From assembly GCF_016735585.2 (NCBI RefSeq), contig NZ_JAERSE020000001.1, positions 186,001 through 250,000 on the forward strand: a DNA stretch of 64,000 bases, read 5' to 3'. A model generated the notes under the pieces. It did no database searches and was not told the origin of the DNA. It saw nothing but the letters and a program-made list of their open reading frames with translations. Both the position numbers and the translations under genes were made by a program. Below are positions 56,204 through 64,000 of the stretch, piece by piece. The DNA comes from Chryseobacterium tagetis (GTDB taxonomy: Bacteria > Bacteroidota > Bacteroidia > Flavobacteriales > Weeksellaceae). Position 1 is the stretch's first letter. The number at the start of each line of letters is the position of its first letter.

Positions 56204-56491
56204 ATGGAAGTAAGAAGAATAACCATAAACATCGCAGGAAGAGTCTATCCACTGAATGTTCCCGCAGCAGAGGAAGAAACTCTGCGTAAAGTGGGGAAGC
56301 AGATAGAGAATATGATTAAAGATTTTGAACAGAACTTCGATGTAAGAGACAAACAGGATGCTTTAGCTATGTGTGCCCTTAAATTAGGAACCAATGCTGA
56401 AGTAGTGTCTGCGAACTACGAAAAAAATATAAATTCTACCAACGAAAGATTAAGTAAAATCAATCAATCGCTGAATGAAATTGGAAAATAA
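56204..56491 (+). CDS. zapA: Cell division protein ZapA
   Basis: A 95-residue protein with RRITINIAGRVYPLNVPAAEEETLRKVGKQIENMIKDFE, the FtsZ-binding head, then FDVRDKQDALAMCALKLGTN and a C-terminal coiled coil. It cross-links FtsZ filaments. As in many bacteria it is followed by a 6S RNA locus, here 14 bases later. Confidence 0.88.
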   Translation: MEVRRITINIAGRVYPLNVPAAEEETLRKVGKQIENMIKDFEQNFDVRDKQDALAMCALKLGTNAEVVSANYEKNINSTNERLSKINQSLNEIGK

Positions 56492-56504
56492 ATTTTCCAA
56501 AAGA

Positions 56505-56677
56505 CTGCCTACAATAATTCTAACACATTAAAGGTAAACTCAACGCTAAACAATTACCGAACAAATGTCCGTTGAATGGCGCGCCGGTTCGTCCGGATTA
56601 CAGACAATGGAAATCAGTTCAAATCGTGTTGATTAGGAGTTTACTCTCAATCCCTGGATTATTGTAGGCTTTTTTTA
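56505..56677 (+). ncRNA. ssrS: 6S RNA (6S-Flavo type)
   Basis: Between zapA and rny. The closing stem is GCCTACAATAAT (56507-56518) with ATTATTGTAGGC (56658-56669), perfect 12 bp, followed by a T run. A second stem GTAAACTC (56534-56541) with GAGTTTAC (56637-56644) leaves an asymmetric interior bubble, and a GC-rich apical part follows (GGCGCGCCGG). A long interrupted hairpin with a central bubble next to zapA is the classical ssrS setting; in Flavobacteria the family is 6S-Flavo. It would bind housekeeping RNA polymerase in stationary phase. Confidence 0.82.
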
Positions 56678-56710
56678 TTTATGAAATTTGACAATTAAAA
56701 CTCAATATAT

Positions 56711-58282
56711 ATGACAACAACCGCTATTATTATAGGCGTGATTTGCTTAGTAATAGGTGCAGTAATAGGAATGTTTTTTTCCAAAAGCTCATTAAATACT
56801 AAAGCAAAATTTATTATAGATGATGCGACGAAAAATGCCGAAAACCTTGTAGAAAAAGCTAATGTACAAGCTGAATCCATAAAAAAAGAAAAAAATCTTC
56901 AAGCTAAAGAAAAATTCTTGGAATTGAAATCTCAGCACGATGCTGATATTCAATCTCGCGAAAAGAAAATGCAGGAGGTTGAAAAAAGAATCAAAGACAA
57001 AGAAAACAAGTTGAATGATGAGCTTAGCAAGACAGGAAAACTTGAAAAAGATCTGGATAAACAAATTGCTGATTACTCTAAGAAAACAGAAATTTTAGAC
57101 AGAAAGCAACAGGAATTGGATACAGCAACTGCTAAAAAAGTAGAGATCCTTGAAAAGATTGCTAACTATACAGCAGACGAAGCTAAAGCAGAATTGGTAG
57201 AAACCATGAGAGCTGAAGCAAAAACAAGAGCTCAGGCACATGTTCAGAGTATCATGGAAGAAGCTCAAATGAACGCGAAGAATGAAGCTAGAAAAATCGT
57301 TATTCAGACAATTCAGAGAATTGGAACAGAGCAGGCAATCGAAAACTCAGTATCTGTTTTCAATATTGAATCCGATGAAGTAAAAGGTAGAATTATCGGT
57401 AGAGAAGGTAGAAATATCCGTGCTTTAGAAGCAGTTACAGGTGTGGAAATCATCGTAGATGATACCCCAGAAGCTATTCTTCTTTCATGTTTCGATCCGG
57501 TAAGAAGAGAGATTGCAAGATTATCACTTCACAGATTGGTTACAGACGGTAGAATTCACCCTGCAAGAATTGAAGAAGTTGTAGAGAAAACTAAAAAACA
57601 GATTGAAGAAGAAATCATTGAAGTAGGGAAGAGAACGATCATTGATTTAGGAATTCACGGATTACACCCAGAATTGATTAAAATCGTAGGGAGAATGAAA
57701 TACCGTTCATCTTACGGGCAAAACCTATTACAGCACTCAAGAGAAGTAGCTAATATTGCTGCAACAATGGCTGCTGAATTAGGATTAAATGTAAAACTAG
57801 CTAAAAGAGCAGGTCTGTTACACGATATTGGTAAAGTTCCAGAGCAGGAGTCTGAACTTCCTCACGCTTTATTAGGAATGCAGTGGGCAGAAAAATATGG
57901 TGAAAATGCAGAAGTTGTAAACGCAATCGGAGCTCACCACGACGAAGTTGAAATGACTTCATTATTGTCACCGATCATTCAGGTAGCCGATGCTATTTCT
58001 GGAGCTAGACCGGGAGCAAGACGTCAGGTTTTAGAATCTTATATCCAAAGATTAAAAGATCTTGAATCTGCAGCACTAAGCTTTGACGGAGTTTCATCAG
58101 CTTATGCAATTCAGGCAGGTAGAGAATTGAGAGTAATGGTAGAAAGCGGAAAAGTAAATGATGAAGTAGCTTCTCAGTTATCTTACGACATTTCAGAAAA
58201 AATCCAGAACGAATTAACATATCCTGGACAGGTAAAAGTAACAGTGATCAGAGAAACGAGAGCTGTGAATATTGCGAGATAA
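56711..58282 (+). CDS. rny: Ribonuclease Y
   Basis: A 523-residue membrane-anchored endoribonuclease. The N-terminal helix (about 4-23, [19 protein letters not shown]) is followed by a long coiled coil to about 170, a KH domain with [19 protein letters not shown] near 226, and an HD domain with [14 protein letters not shown] near 371 and GAHHDEVE. The family starts bulk mRNA decay at the membrane. It follows the 6S RNA. Confidence 0.95.
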   Translation: MTTTAIIIGVICLVIGAVIGMFFSKSSLNTKAKFIIDDATKNAENLVEKANVQAESIKKEKNLQAKEKFLELKSQHDADIQSREKKMQEVEKRIKDKENKLNDELSKTGKLEKDLDKQIADYSKKTEILDRKQQELDTATAKKVEILEKIANYTADEAKAELVETMRAEAKTRAQAHVQSIMEEAQMNAKNEARKIVIQTIQRIGTEQAIENSVSVFNIESDEVKGRIIGREGRNIRALEAVTGVEIIVDDTPEAILLSCFDPVRREIARLSLHRLVTDGRIHPARIEEVVEKTKKQIEEEIIEVGKRTIIDLGIHGLHPELIKIVGRMKYRSSYGQNLLQHSREVANIAATMAAELGLNVKLAKRAGLLHDIGKVPEQESELPHALLGMQWAEKYGENAEVVNAIGAHHDEVEMTSLLSPIIQVADAISGARPGARRQVLESYIQRLKDLESAALSFDGVSSAYAIQAGRELRVMVESGKVNDEVASQLSYDISEKIQNELTYPGQVKVTVIRETRAVNIAR

Positions 58283-58304
58283 TAATCGGAAAAAGATATT
58301 TTAT

Positions 58305-58336
58305 AAAAACCTTTCAAGAAATTGAAAGGTTTTTTA
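58305..58336 (+). terminator. Terminator of rny
   Basis: AAAAACCTTTCAA (58305-58317) and TTGAAAGGTTTTT (58322-58334): a perfect 13-bp stem, 4-base loop, T run. Confidence 0.85.
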
Positions 58337-58362
58337 TTTTTAGCGAAATTTATTAACTGAAT

Positions 58363-59604
58363 ATGCAAGAACTTTCTTTGTCTTCAAAATTGAAGTACAT
58401 CTTTTCTATTCCTGTGATTATTGCCGCTCTGGGATACTTTGTAGACATCTACGACCTGCTTTTGTTTGGAATCGTAAGAATTCCGAGTTTGAAAGCGTTA
58501 GGACTGAATCCTGATGTTGACGGTACCTTTATTCTCAACTGCCAGATGACAGGTTTACTTATCGGAGGGATTTTCTGGGGAATTTTTGGAGATAAAAAAG
58601 GAAGATTATCAGTGTTGTTCGGATCAATCTTGGTGTATTCCTTAGCTAATATCGCTTGTGGGTTTTTGCCTTATTTTCCGAAAGAGCATTTAGTCTACCA
58701 ATACGCCGCTTTAAGATTTATTGCTGGGATTGGGTTAGCTGGAGAGCTTGGAGCGGGAATTACACTGGTTTCTGAGAGTTTACCAAAGAATTTAAGAGCG
58801 ATAGGAACCTCTGTAGTAGCTGGTTTTGGATTAATGGGTGCAGTTGTAGCTCAATTGACAGTAGAATTGGCAGGAGGTTGGAATATCTCTTACATCATCG
58901 GTGGAATTCTGGGAATCTTACTTTTGTTTTTAAGAATTAGCGTTGCTGAATCTGGAATTTATAAAAACATTGAACATGAATCTGTTTCCAAAGGAAATTT
59001 TCTTTCCTTCTTTACGAATAAAGATCGTTTAGTACGATATTTAAAATGTATTGCTGTAGGATTGCCAACCTGGTATTGTATTGGGATTTTGGCGGTTTTA
59101 GCGAATCAGTTTGCTCCCGAATTAGGAATTAAAGATCTAAACCCCGGAAAAGCAATTATGTGGGCTTATGTTGGTATTTCTGTAGGTGATTTGATGAGTG
59201 GTTTTATTTCTCATGCTTTAAAATCTAGAAAAATGGCTATTTTCTATATGTTGGTTTTTACCATCATTGGAGTCGCAATTATGTTATTTGGGAATACAGA
59301 TACCGAGACAAAATATTATATCTTCTGTGTTTGGTTAGGATTGGGAACAGGATATTGGGCGATGTTTGTAACATTGGCTGCAGAACAGTTCGGGACCAAT
59401 ATCAGAAATACGGCGACCACAACAGTTCCGAATATGGTTCGTGGATTGGTTCCCGTAATGATCTTTATTTTTGATTTTTTTAAGAAAGACTTTTCAGTAA
59501 TTATCAGTGCTGCTTTGGTAGGAGTTATTGTGTTTGGATTGGCTTTTTATTCCTCATTGACGATCTCAGAAACCCATAATAAAGACCTTGAATTCACAGA
59601 ATAA
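58363..59604 (+). CDS. MFS transporter
   Basis: A 413-residue, 12-helix transporter. GGIFWGIFGDKKGRLSVLFGSIL near 69 carries the MFS motif between helices 2 and 3, and LRFIAGIGLAGELGAGITLVSESLPKNLRAIG near 118 resembles the metabolite:H+ symporter (sugar/organic acid) branch. Substrate is not readable. It has its own position after the rny terminator. Confidence 0.87.
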   Translation: MQELSLSSKLKYIFSIPVIIAALGYFVDIYDLLLFGIVRIPSLKALGLNPDVDGTFILNCQMTGLLIGGIFWGIFGDKKGRLSVLFGSILVYSLANIACGFLPYFPKEHLVYQYAALRFIAGIGLAGELGAGITLVSESLPKNLRAIGTSVVAGFGLMGAVVAQLTVELAGGWNISYIIGGILGILLLFLRISVAESGIYKNIEHESVSKGNFLSFFTNKDRLVRYLKCIAVGLPTWYCIGILAVLANQFAPELGIKDLNPGKAIMWAYVGISVGDLMSGFISHALKSRKMAIFYMLVFTIIGVAIMLFGNTDTETKYYIFCVWLGLGTGYWAMFVTLAAEQFGTNIRNTATTTVPNMVRGLVPVMIFIFDFFKKDFSVIISAALVGVIVFGLAFYSSLTISETHNKDLEFTE

Positions 59605-59777
59605 TTTAAGTGTTTAAGAAATATTCAACCAGTATTTTTCGTTATTAATTTAATAAATACAGTTAAATAAGAAGATTATGAAATTTAATATTAAATTATG
59701 CTTCATATAATTAATATTTGTTTAACTTTAAAAAACAATAAACTATAAAATAGTACAAACCTTAAAACTAAGTAACA

Positions 59778-59972
59778 ATGCAAAACAACATGTTAAAAAA
59801 CGCGAAAAAATTACAAAAACAAGATCTTAAAAACATCATGGGAGGAATAAGCGGTAATCCGGATTTATCCCTTTGCGGATGCGATTGTGCAGGAGCTGTA
59901 ACAGGACCTAAATATTGCGGTCAATATATGGCTTGTCCACAAGTTTACACTTGCAATCAGTCAGCAGTATAA
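59778..59972 (+). CDS. GG-leader Cys-rich bacteriocin-like peptide
   Basis: A 64-residue peptide with a leader LKNAKKLQKQDLKNIMGG (residues 6-23), ending in the double Gly cut by ABC peptidase-transporters (C39 type). The 41-residue core is rich in Cys (CGCDC, then C, C and C) and small residues (SGNPDLSLCGCDCAGAVTG). It fits the short bacteriocin-like peptide families of Chryseobacterium. No transporter, modification or immunity gene is adjacent, so it is an orphan. It may be a bacteriocin or a secreted signal. Confidence 0.72.
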   Translation: MQNNMLKNAKKLQKQDLKNIMGGISGNPDLSLCGCDCAGAVTGPKYCGQYMACPQVYTCNQSAV

Positions 59973-60015
59973 GAAATTATTTCAACTAGAAATAAACATT
60001 TCCACATTTAATACG

Positions 60016-60047
60016 CAAAGGCCTTTTGAATTTTCAAAGGGCCTTTG
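60016..60047 (+). terminator. Terminator-like hairpin after the GG-leader peptide gene
   Basis: The arms 60016-60030 and 60033-60047 pair over 15 bp with one G-U and a 2-base loop. The following T tract is weak. Confidence 0.6.
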
Positions 60048-60084
60048 TAATTTATAGAACTCATCTTTTTACACTTTCAAAATT

Positions 60085-60138
60085 CCCCTCCTTTGGAGGG
60101 GTGGCGAAAATTCAAAGAATTTTTGACGGGGTGGTTCA
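60085..60138. repeat. REP-like double-hairpin element
   Basis: CCCCTCC-TTT-GGAGGGG (60085-60101), then AAAATTC-AAA-GAATTTT (60107-60123), then GACGGGGTGG. Both hairpins have perfect arms. From memory this CCCTCC...GGGGTGG pattern is a frequent intergenic repeat in Flavobacteriia; only one copy is seen here. Confidence 0.6.
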
Positions 60139-60195
60139 AACTCATTCTCTATCATAAAAACAATAACTCTTCACAGATATTTTCTTATTTTAATC

Positions 60196-60242
60196 TTTTT
60201 TTGGTTTCTGCGGCGGCAAAGCCGCCGCAGAAACCAAAAAAA
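60196..60242 (-). terminator. Long GC-rich terminator of yeiH-like gene
   Basis: A perfect 22-bp stem (60196-60217 with 60221-60242) closed by AAA, with seven T after it on the minus strand; it is 10 bases beyond the stop codon. Confidence 0.87.
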
Positions 60243-60252
60243 GCAAAAAAAC

Positions 60253-61194
60253 TCAATCAAAATTCAAAATAAAAAGTAAGCTCCCGACACTTACAAGACT
60301 CCAAAGAAAAATAGCCAAAGCTAAAGGTTTCAAGCCTATTGTTTTTAATGTTTGGATAGACAGAGTAGAGCCAATAAAAAATAACGTAAGGTTCAACCCG
60401 GATTTAGCAATATGAGTAATTCCTGAACTTACCTGATCAAAAACCGGAAAATAAGTATTCAGCAAAATAGTCAGTATAAAATATCCGATAAACCATGGAA
60501 TCTTAATTTTTGACTCTTTGCTTTTAAAAATAAACATGGTGACCAAAGAAACCGGTATGATCCATAAAGCGCGAGCTAATTTTACTGTTGTGGCGATTTT
60601 TAAAGCCTCATTTCCATATTTGCTTGCGGCTCCGACTACAGAACTGGTGTCATGAATTCCCACAGCGCACCATAAACCAAATTGTTCTTGGGTTAGATGC
60701 AGGAAATGTCCGATGGCAGGATAAACAAATAGTGCAATGGAATTTAAAGTAAAAACAATGGCTAAAGCCAGTGAAATTTGTTTCGTATTAGGCTTAATGA
60801 TCGGAGAAGTGGCTGCAATTGCACTTCCGCCACAAATAGCAGTTCCTACGGAAATCAGATAAGATAAAGGCCGTTCAAGCTTTAAAAATTTACCAATAAA
60901 ATATCCTGAAATCATTACGGTGAAAATACTGATCACAGTCAGGAGTAAACCAGATTTTCCGGCTTCCAAAGCCTCATTCAACTTTAATCCAAAGCCTAGT
61001 CCGACAATTGAAATTTGTAATAATAAGTGAATATATTGATGTAGACTTTTCTCAAACGGGTTTCCGATACAAACGGCTAAAATAAAACCTAAAAGTAAGG
61101 CAATAGGAGAAGATACAACCGGTGTCAGACAAATAACAGCTAATACGATGAAAATAATTTTCTTAGATTTTTCATTCAGAATGAAATCTTTCAT
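60253..61194 (-). CDS. YeiH-family putative sulfate/anion exporter
   Basis: A 313-residue membrane protein with about ten helices: LLLQISIVGLGFGLKLNEALEAGKSGLLLTV near 56, VGTAICGGSAIAATSPII near 116 and GLWCAVGIHDTSSVVGAASKYG near 172 are hallmark phrases of the YeiH (UPF0324) family. The LysR gene just upstream (same strand) matches the usual yeiE-yeiH pairing and probably controls it. Transport substrate is not proven in the family. Confidence 0.88.
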   Translation of the reverse strand: MKDFILNEKSKKIIFIVLAVICLTPVVSSPIALLLGFILAVCIGNPFEKSLHQYIHLLLQISIVGLGFGLKLNEALEAGKSGLLLTVISIFTVMISGYFIGKFLKLERPLSYLISVGTAICGGSAIAATSPIIKPNTKQISLALAIVFTLNSIALFVYPAIGHFLHLTQEQFGLWCAVGIHDTSSVVGAASKYGNEALKIATTVKLARALWIIPVSLVTMFIFKSKESKIKIPWFIGYFILTILLNTYFPVFDQVSSGITHIAKSGLNLTLFFIGSTLSIQTLKTIGLKPLALAIFLWSLVSVGSLLFILNFD

Positions 61195-61302
61195 TGGATA
61201 GAATTTTAAATTGATGGTTCAAAATTCTATAAATTAACATTACAAAGTAAATTGTATTTTGTTATGATGGATAACTTTAAGTTATAGCGAATTCGCTGGA
61301 AA

Positions 61303-62184
61303 CTAAAATTGAGCCATAAATTTCAGGAAAAGTCTGATGAGTTCCGATTGCTCACCTTTAGGAAGAATATAATGGAAATTCCTTTCAATACTGAAATTTT
61401 TAATATCAATAATGCTGAGCTGATTGTTCTTTAATTCATTCAAAACTGTACTGATTGACAGAAAGGCTAAAGAATCCGAATGCAAAAGATAATTTTTGAT
61501 GCTTTCGCTGCTTCCTAGCTGCATGACAATATTAAGCTGATCAAGCACAATTCCTTTTTCTCTCAAACGGTTTTGTATAAACTCTAAAGAGCCGGAACCC
61601 TGTTCCCTGAAGATAAGCTCAAGATTGTACAGATCTTTTAGGGCTAATGTTTTATTGACTAAAGGATGATTGGCTTTTGCCACCAATACAATTTCATCAG
61701 CTTTAAATGTCTGATATTCGAAATAATTCGATTGAGATTCCCCTTCGACAATCCCCAAATCAATTTTGCCTTCTTTCAATAGATCAGAAATGATCTCCGT
61801 ATTATGAGTAATCAATTCAATTTTAATGTCTTTATAATATGAATTGAATTTTGCTAAAATTTCAGGTAAAATGTACTGGGCAACGGTTGTACTTGCACCA
61901 ATAATAAGCCTTCCTTTATGCTGTTGATTGATCTGGTTAATCTCAAATTCCAAGTCACGGTAAATATTTCTGATCCTTTCAGCATACTCAAACAATACTT
62001 TGCCACTTTGTGTCAGTTGAATCGTAGTTCCTTTTCTGTCAAATAATTTGGTGTTCAGCTGGTTTTCTATTTCTTTAATATGCTTCGTTACGGCAGGCTG
62101 AGAAATATTCAACTCTTCAGAGGCTTTTGTAAAACTCGATCGGGAAGCTACGGTGTGGAAAACTTTTAATCTGTAATCAAACAT
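61303..62184 (-). CDS. LysR-family regulator (probable regulator of the YeiH transporter)
   Basis: A 293-residue LysR-type protein. The N-terminal helix-turn-helix is FHTVASRSSFTKASEELNISQPAVTKHIKEIENQLNTKLF (9-48), followed by a linker and periplasmic-binding-like domain with LIIGASTTVAQYILPEILAKF near 93 and LREKGIVLDQLNIVMQLGSS near 206. It is 108 bases upstream of the yeiH-like gene, same strand. The co-inducer is unknown. Confidence 0.88.
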   Translation of the reverse strand: MFDYRLKVFHTVASRSSFTKASEELNISQPAVTKHIKEIENQLNTKLFDRKGTTIQLTQSGKVLFEYAERIRNIYRDLEFEINQINQQHKGRLIIGASTTVAQYILPEILAKFNSYYKDIKIELITHNTEIISDLLKEGKIDLGIVEGESQSNYFEYQTFKADEIVLVAKANHPLVNKTLALKDLYNLELIFREQGSGSLEFIQNRLREKGIVLDQLNIVMQLGSSESIKNYLLHSDSLAFLSISTVLNELKNNQLSIIDIKNFSIERNFHYILPKGEQSELIRLFLKFMAQF

Positions 62185-62235
62185 ACTCTAAAGATAAGAA
62201 ATTTTGTTGCTTGTCCTATTTGAAAATATCTTGTC

Positions 62236-63540
62236 TTATAAGTCAGAAAAATCCTTATCGCTTAGATGTTCAAACCTTTTGTTCTTGGCTTCCCCAATTT
62301 TTTGTTTCGTATAAATACTGTTGTTTCCTGAAAGTAAATAAGAAACAACACAGGCAATGGCAACGTAAATTCCACATTCAGCTCCGAACAATTCAATTCC
62401 CATCAATAGGCAAGCGAGTGGAGTATTAGTTGCCCCTGCAAACACCGCTACAAATCCCATCCCTGCCAACAAACCAAACGGAAGCGGAATAAATAAAGAT
62501 AATGCACTTCCCAGCGTCGCCCCGATAAAAAATAACGGAGTCACTTCACCCCCTTTGAACCCTGCGGAAAGCGTGACGATGGTAAAAATCATTTTTAAGG
62601 CAAAATCATACAGAGGAAGCTGCTTTTCAAAAGATTCTATAATAGTTGGAATTCCCAGACCAATGTATCTTGTCGTTTCCATTGCAAAAACAGCGATTGC
62701 AACAATGATTCCGCCAATAACAGGACGGAACGGTGGATATTTTATTTTAGATTTAAAAACAGAACTTGCCCAATGAATTACTTTACTGAACGTTGCAGCA
62801 CAAATACCAAAAGCAATTCCGGCTAAAATACTGTACAGAATAGGAAAAAACTCAAGTTTTGGGATAAAATCAATATGATAATGGGTATGCTTTACATTCC
62901 AGAGATTCGTGGCCCAATCCGCTAAAATTGCAGAGGCGAAGGCGGGGAAAATAGCATTGTAACGAATCCTTCCGATCAGGAAAACTTCAAGCCCAAAAAC
63001 CGCTCCGGCCAAAGGAGTTCCGAAAACCGAACCAAAACCGGCAGCAATAGCGGAAATGATCAAGATCTTTCGTTCATTTTTATCGAGCTTAAAAGGTTTC
63101 GTCAACTGATCAGCAATCGCTCCTGCCATTTGCAAAGCAGTTCCTTCACGGCCGGCAGAACCTCCGAAAAAATGAGTGATAATGGTTCCTAAATATACAA
63201 AAGGAGCCATTTTAAAAGGAATGATTTCTTTGGGTTCGTGGATATTTTCAAGCAGCAAATTGTTTCCGGCTTCCACGTCTTTTCCCCAATAATAATATAA
63301 AAGCCCGACCAAAAAACCGGCAACCGGAAGAAAAGCGATCAGCCAGATGTGATTTTCCCTGAAATTCGTAGCCCATTCCAAAGATTGTAAAAAGCCCGCA
63401 GAAGCTGTTCCTACCAATGCTCCAATAATAAGACTTATACAAAGCCATTTAAAAATATAAGGTAAAGCCGGGAATTTTCTGAAGAAAAATCGGGTGTGAA
63501 ATTTTGTTTTGTTGCTTAATGTTCGTTGATGTTTAGACAT
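62236..63540 (-). CDS. eriC-F: CLC-F-type fluoride/proton antiporter
   Basis: A 434-residue CLC-family membrane protein. The gating-Glu segment reads GGSAGREGTALQ near 126 (GREGT instead of GREGP), followed by GFGSVFGTPLAGAVFGLE near 168 and GFKGGEVTPLFFIGATLG near 329; these are typical of the fluoride-specific CLC-F clade rather than chloride CLC. A fluoride riboswitch lies directly upstream, which strongly supports fluoride export as the job. C-terminal residues are charged and cytoplasmic. Confidence 0.86.
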   Translation of the reverse strand: MSKHQRTLSNKTKFHTRFFFRKFPALPYIFKWLCISLIIGALVGTASAGFLQSLEWATNFRENHIWLIAFLPVAGFLVGLLYYYWGKDVEAGNNLLLENIHEPKEIIPFKMAPFVYLGTIITHFFGGSAGREGTALQMAGAIADQLTKPFKLDKNERKILIISAIAAGFGSVFGTPLAGAVFGLEVFLIGRIRYNAIFPAFASAILADWATNLWNVKHTHYHIDFIPKLEFFPILYSILAGIAFGICAATFSKVIHWASSVFKSKIKYPPFRPVIGGIIVAIAVFAMETTRYIGLGIPTIIESFEKQLPLYDFALKMIFTIVTLSAGFKGGEVTPLFFIGATLGSALSLFIPLPFGLLAGMGFVAVFAGATNTPLACLLMGIELFGAECGIYVAIACVVSYLLSGNNSIYTKQKIGEAKNKRFEHLSDKDFSDL

Positions 63541-63574
63541 AATTTTCCTGATCCAATTATTATTAATAATCTAT

Positions 63575-63632
63575 TAATCAGGCGTCATCAGCTTTTGAAA
63601 AGCGGTTGGTTAAGGAAGAACACCATTTCCTT
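63575..63632 (-). ncRNA. Fluoride riboswitch (crcB motif)
   Basis: On the minus strand: GGAAATGGTGTTCTTCC (63630-63614), AACCAACCGC, then hairpin GCTTTTGAAAAGC (63603-63591 region) and GCTGATGACGCC. P1 is GGAA/TTCC, the second helix closes over TCA, and loop GGUGUU (63624-63619) can pair with GACGCC (63586-63581) as the pseudoknot. The 3' part CCTGAT (63582-63577) can also pair with ATCAGG (63552-63547), which covers the purine-rich stretch before the start, so translation control is likely. Confidence 0.85.
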
Positions 63633-63640
63633 TTGTATTG

Positions 63641-63648
63641 CAAATATA
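63641..63648 (-). promoter_or_regulatory. -7 box of the fluoride riboswitch transcript
   Basis: TATATTTG on the minus strand, an exact box; transcription would begin just before the aptamer. No -33 TTG at the ideal distance. Confidence 0.6.
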
Positions 63649-63652
63649 AAAT

Positions 63653-64000
63653 TTATTTTAAAAAGAAACGCTGTTCCGAAATATACTTTTTACTGATTTT
63701 TATACTTTCAAAAATATCTTTATCACTAGAATCCTGCTCCAGAAACCAATATTGTAATCCTGCTTTTTCTTTAGCATCAAAAATTCTTTTAAAATCAATG
63801 ATTCCGTTTCCGATTTCTGCAAAGTCTTTTGTTTCTGCCTTCATATCTTTCACGTGCCACAATGGAAATCTTTTGGGATACTTTTCAAAATAAGCTAAAG
63901 GATCTAGACCTGCTTTTGAAATCCAATATAAATCCAGTTCCATTTTAACTAAATCTGAGGAGGTATTTTCCAGAATAAAGTCATAAAAAGTATGCTGTTC
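63653..64000 (-). CDS. Sugar phosphate isomerase/epimerase family protein, C-terminal part
   Basis: The frame enters from the right edge (codons before the internal Met at 63943 continue open to position 64000) and ends at 63653. It encodes LVKMELDLYWISKAGLDPLAYFEKYPKRFPLWHVKDM, the late metal-binding strand Glu-Asp and His-Val-Lys-Asp of xylose-isomerase-like TIM barrels, and FLEQDSSDKDIFESIK. The N-terminal part and start are outside. The stop is only 5 bases from the -7 box of the fluoride transcript. Confidence 0.85.
   Translation of the reverse strand, partial: EQHTFYDFILENTSSDLVKMELDLYWISKAGLDPLAYFEKYPKRFPLWHVKDMKAETKDFAEIGNGIIDFKRIFDAKEKAGLQYWFLEQDSSDKDIFESIKISKKYISEQRFFLK

Noticed and set aside
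59678..59710. A 10-codon ATG frame upstream of the GG-leader peptide
   Set aside because: Too short, no ribosome site, and AT-rich; expected by chance. No attenuator-like structure follows.

Overview
The window looks like chromosome of a Bacteroidota member of class Flavobacteriia, most likely a Chryseobacterium-like Weeksellaceae. The DNA is AT-rich. Many starts are preceded by the Bacteroidota -7 box TAnnTTTG. Signal peptides often end in AQ. There is a HmuY/Hmu heme cluster, a PorT homologue, a 6S-Flavo-type RNA next to zapA, and tandem DUF3857 proteins. No phage, insertion sequence, CRISPR array, tRNA or rRNA gene was seen, and no gene-free stretch exceeds about 300 bases.

Layout. 1-5.7 kb (+): heme acquisition, with the end of a TonB-dependent receptor, a HmuY-like lipoprotein, a heme ABC transporter (SBP, permease, ATPase; overlapping genes), a SAM methyltransferase and a HmuS-type heme-handling protein, followed by a ChaN-like protein. 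6.9-16.9 kb: a secreted peptide-deformylase-like protein with an altered metal site, a lactonase, a nitroreductase-ohrR-ohr peroxide operon with a clear promoter/operator, secreted hydrolases, lipB, a Crp/Fnr regulator and an SDR. 16.9-25.4 kb (-): a complete trp operon (leader-E-G-D-C-F-B-A) preceded by a trpL peptide with three consecutive Trp codons and an attenuator, and carrying four non-trp genes, one of them an S23/IVP four-helix-bundle gene enclosed by inverted heptamer arrays.

25.5-43 kb: small lipoproteins, a lipoprotein cytochrome c, rlmF, lysS, a double-OmpA protein, cydAB, gyrB, two tandem DUF3857/transglutaminase-like proteins, a DUF3298-like lipoprotein, a lipid-kinase-like protein and a DAACS symporter. 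43-53.6 kb: a TauE-like transporter with an extra C-terminal domain, a two-component system, gamma-glutamyltransferase, an NAD-dependent threonine-dehydrogenase-type epimerase, a degenerate NodB-like protein, a metallophosphoesterase and a FabH-like synthase. 53.6-59.6 kb (+): ubiE, porT, a coiled-coil gene plus zapA, 6S RNA, rny and an MFS transporter. 59.7-64 kb: an orphan GG-leader Cys-rich peptide, a YeiH transporter with its LysR regulator, and a CLC-F-type fluoride transporter under a fluoride riboswitch; the window ends inside a sugar-phosphate isomerase/epimerase gene.

The most interesting regulatory content is RNA-based: ribosome-mediated trp attenuation, the fluoride riboswitch, 6S RNA, and the S23 cassette whose flanks can pair in the trp mRNA. 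All family assignments come from reading the sequence; no database search was run.
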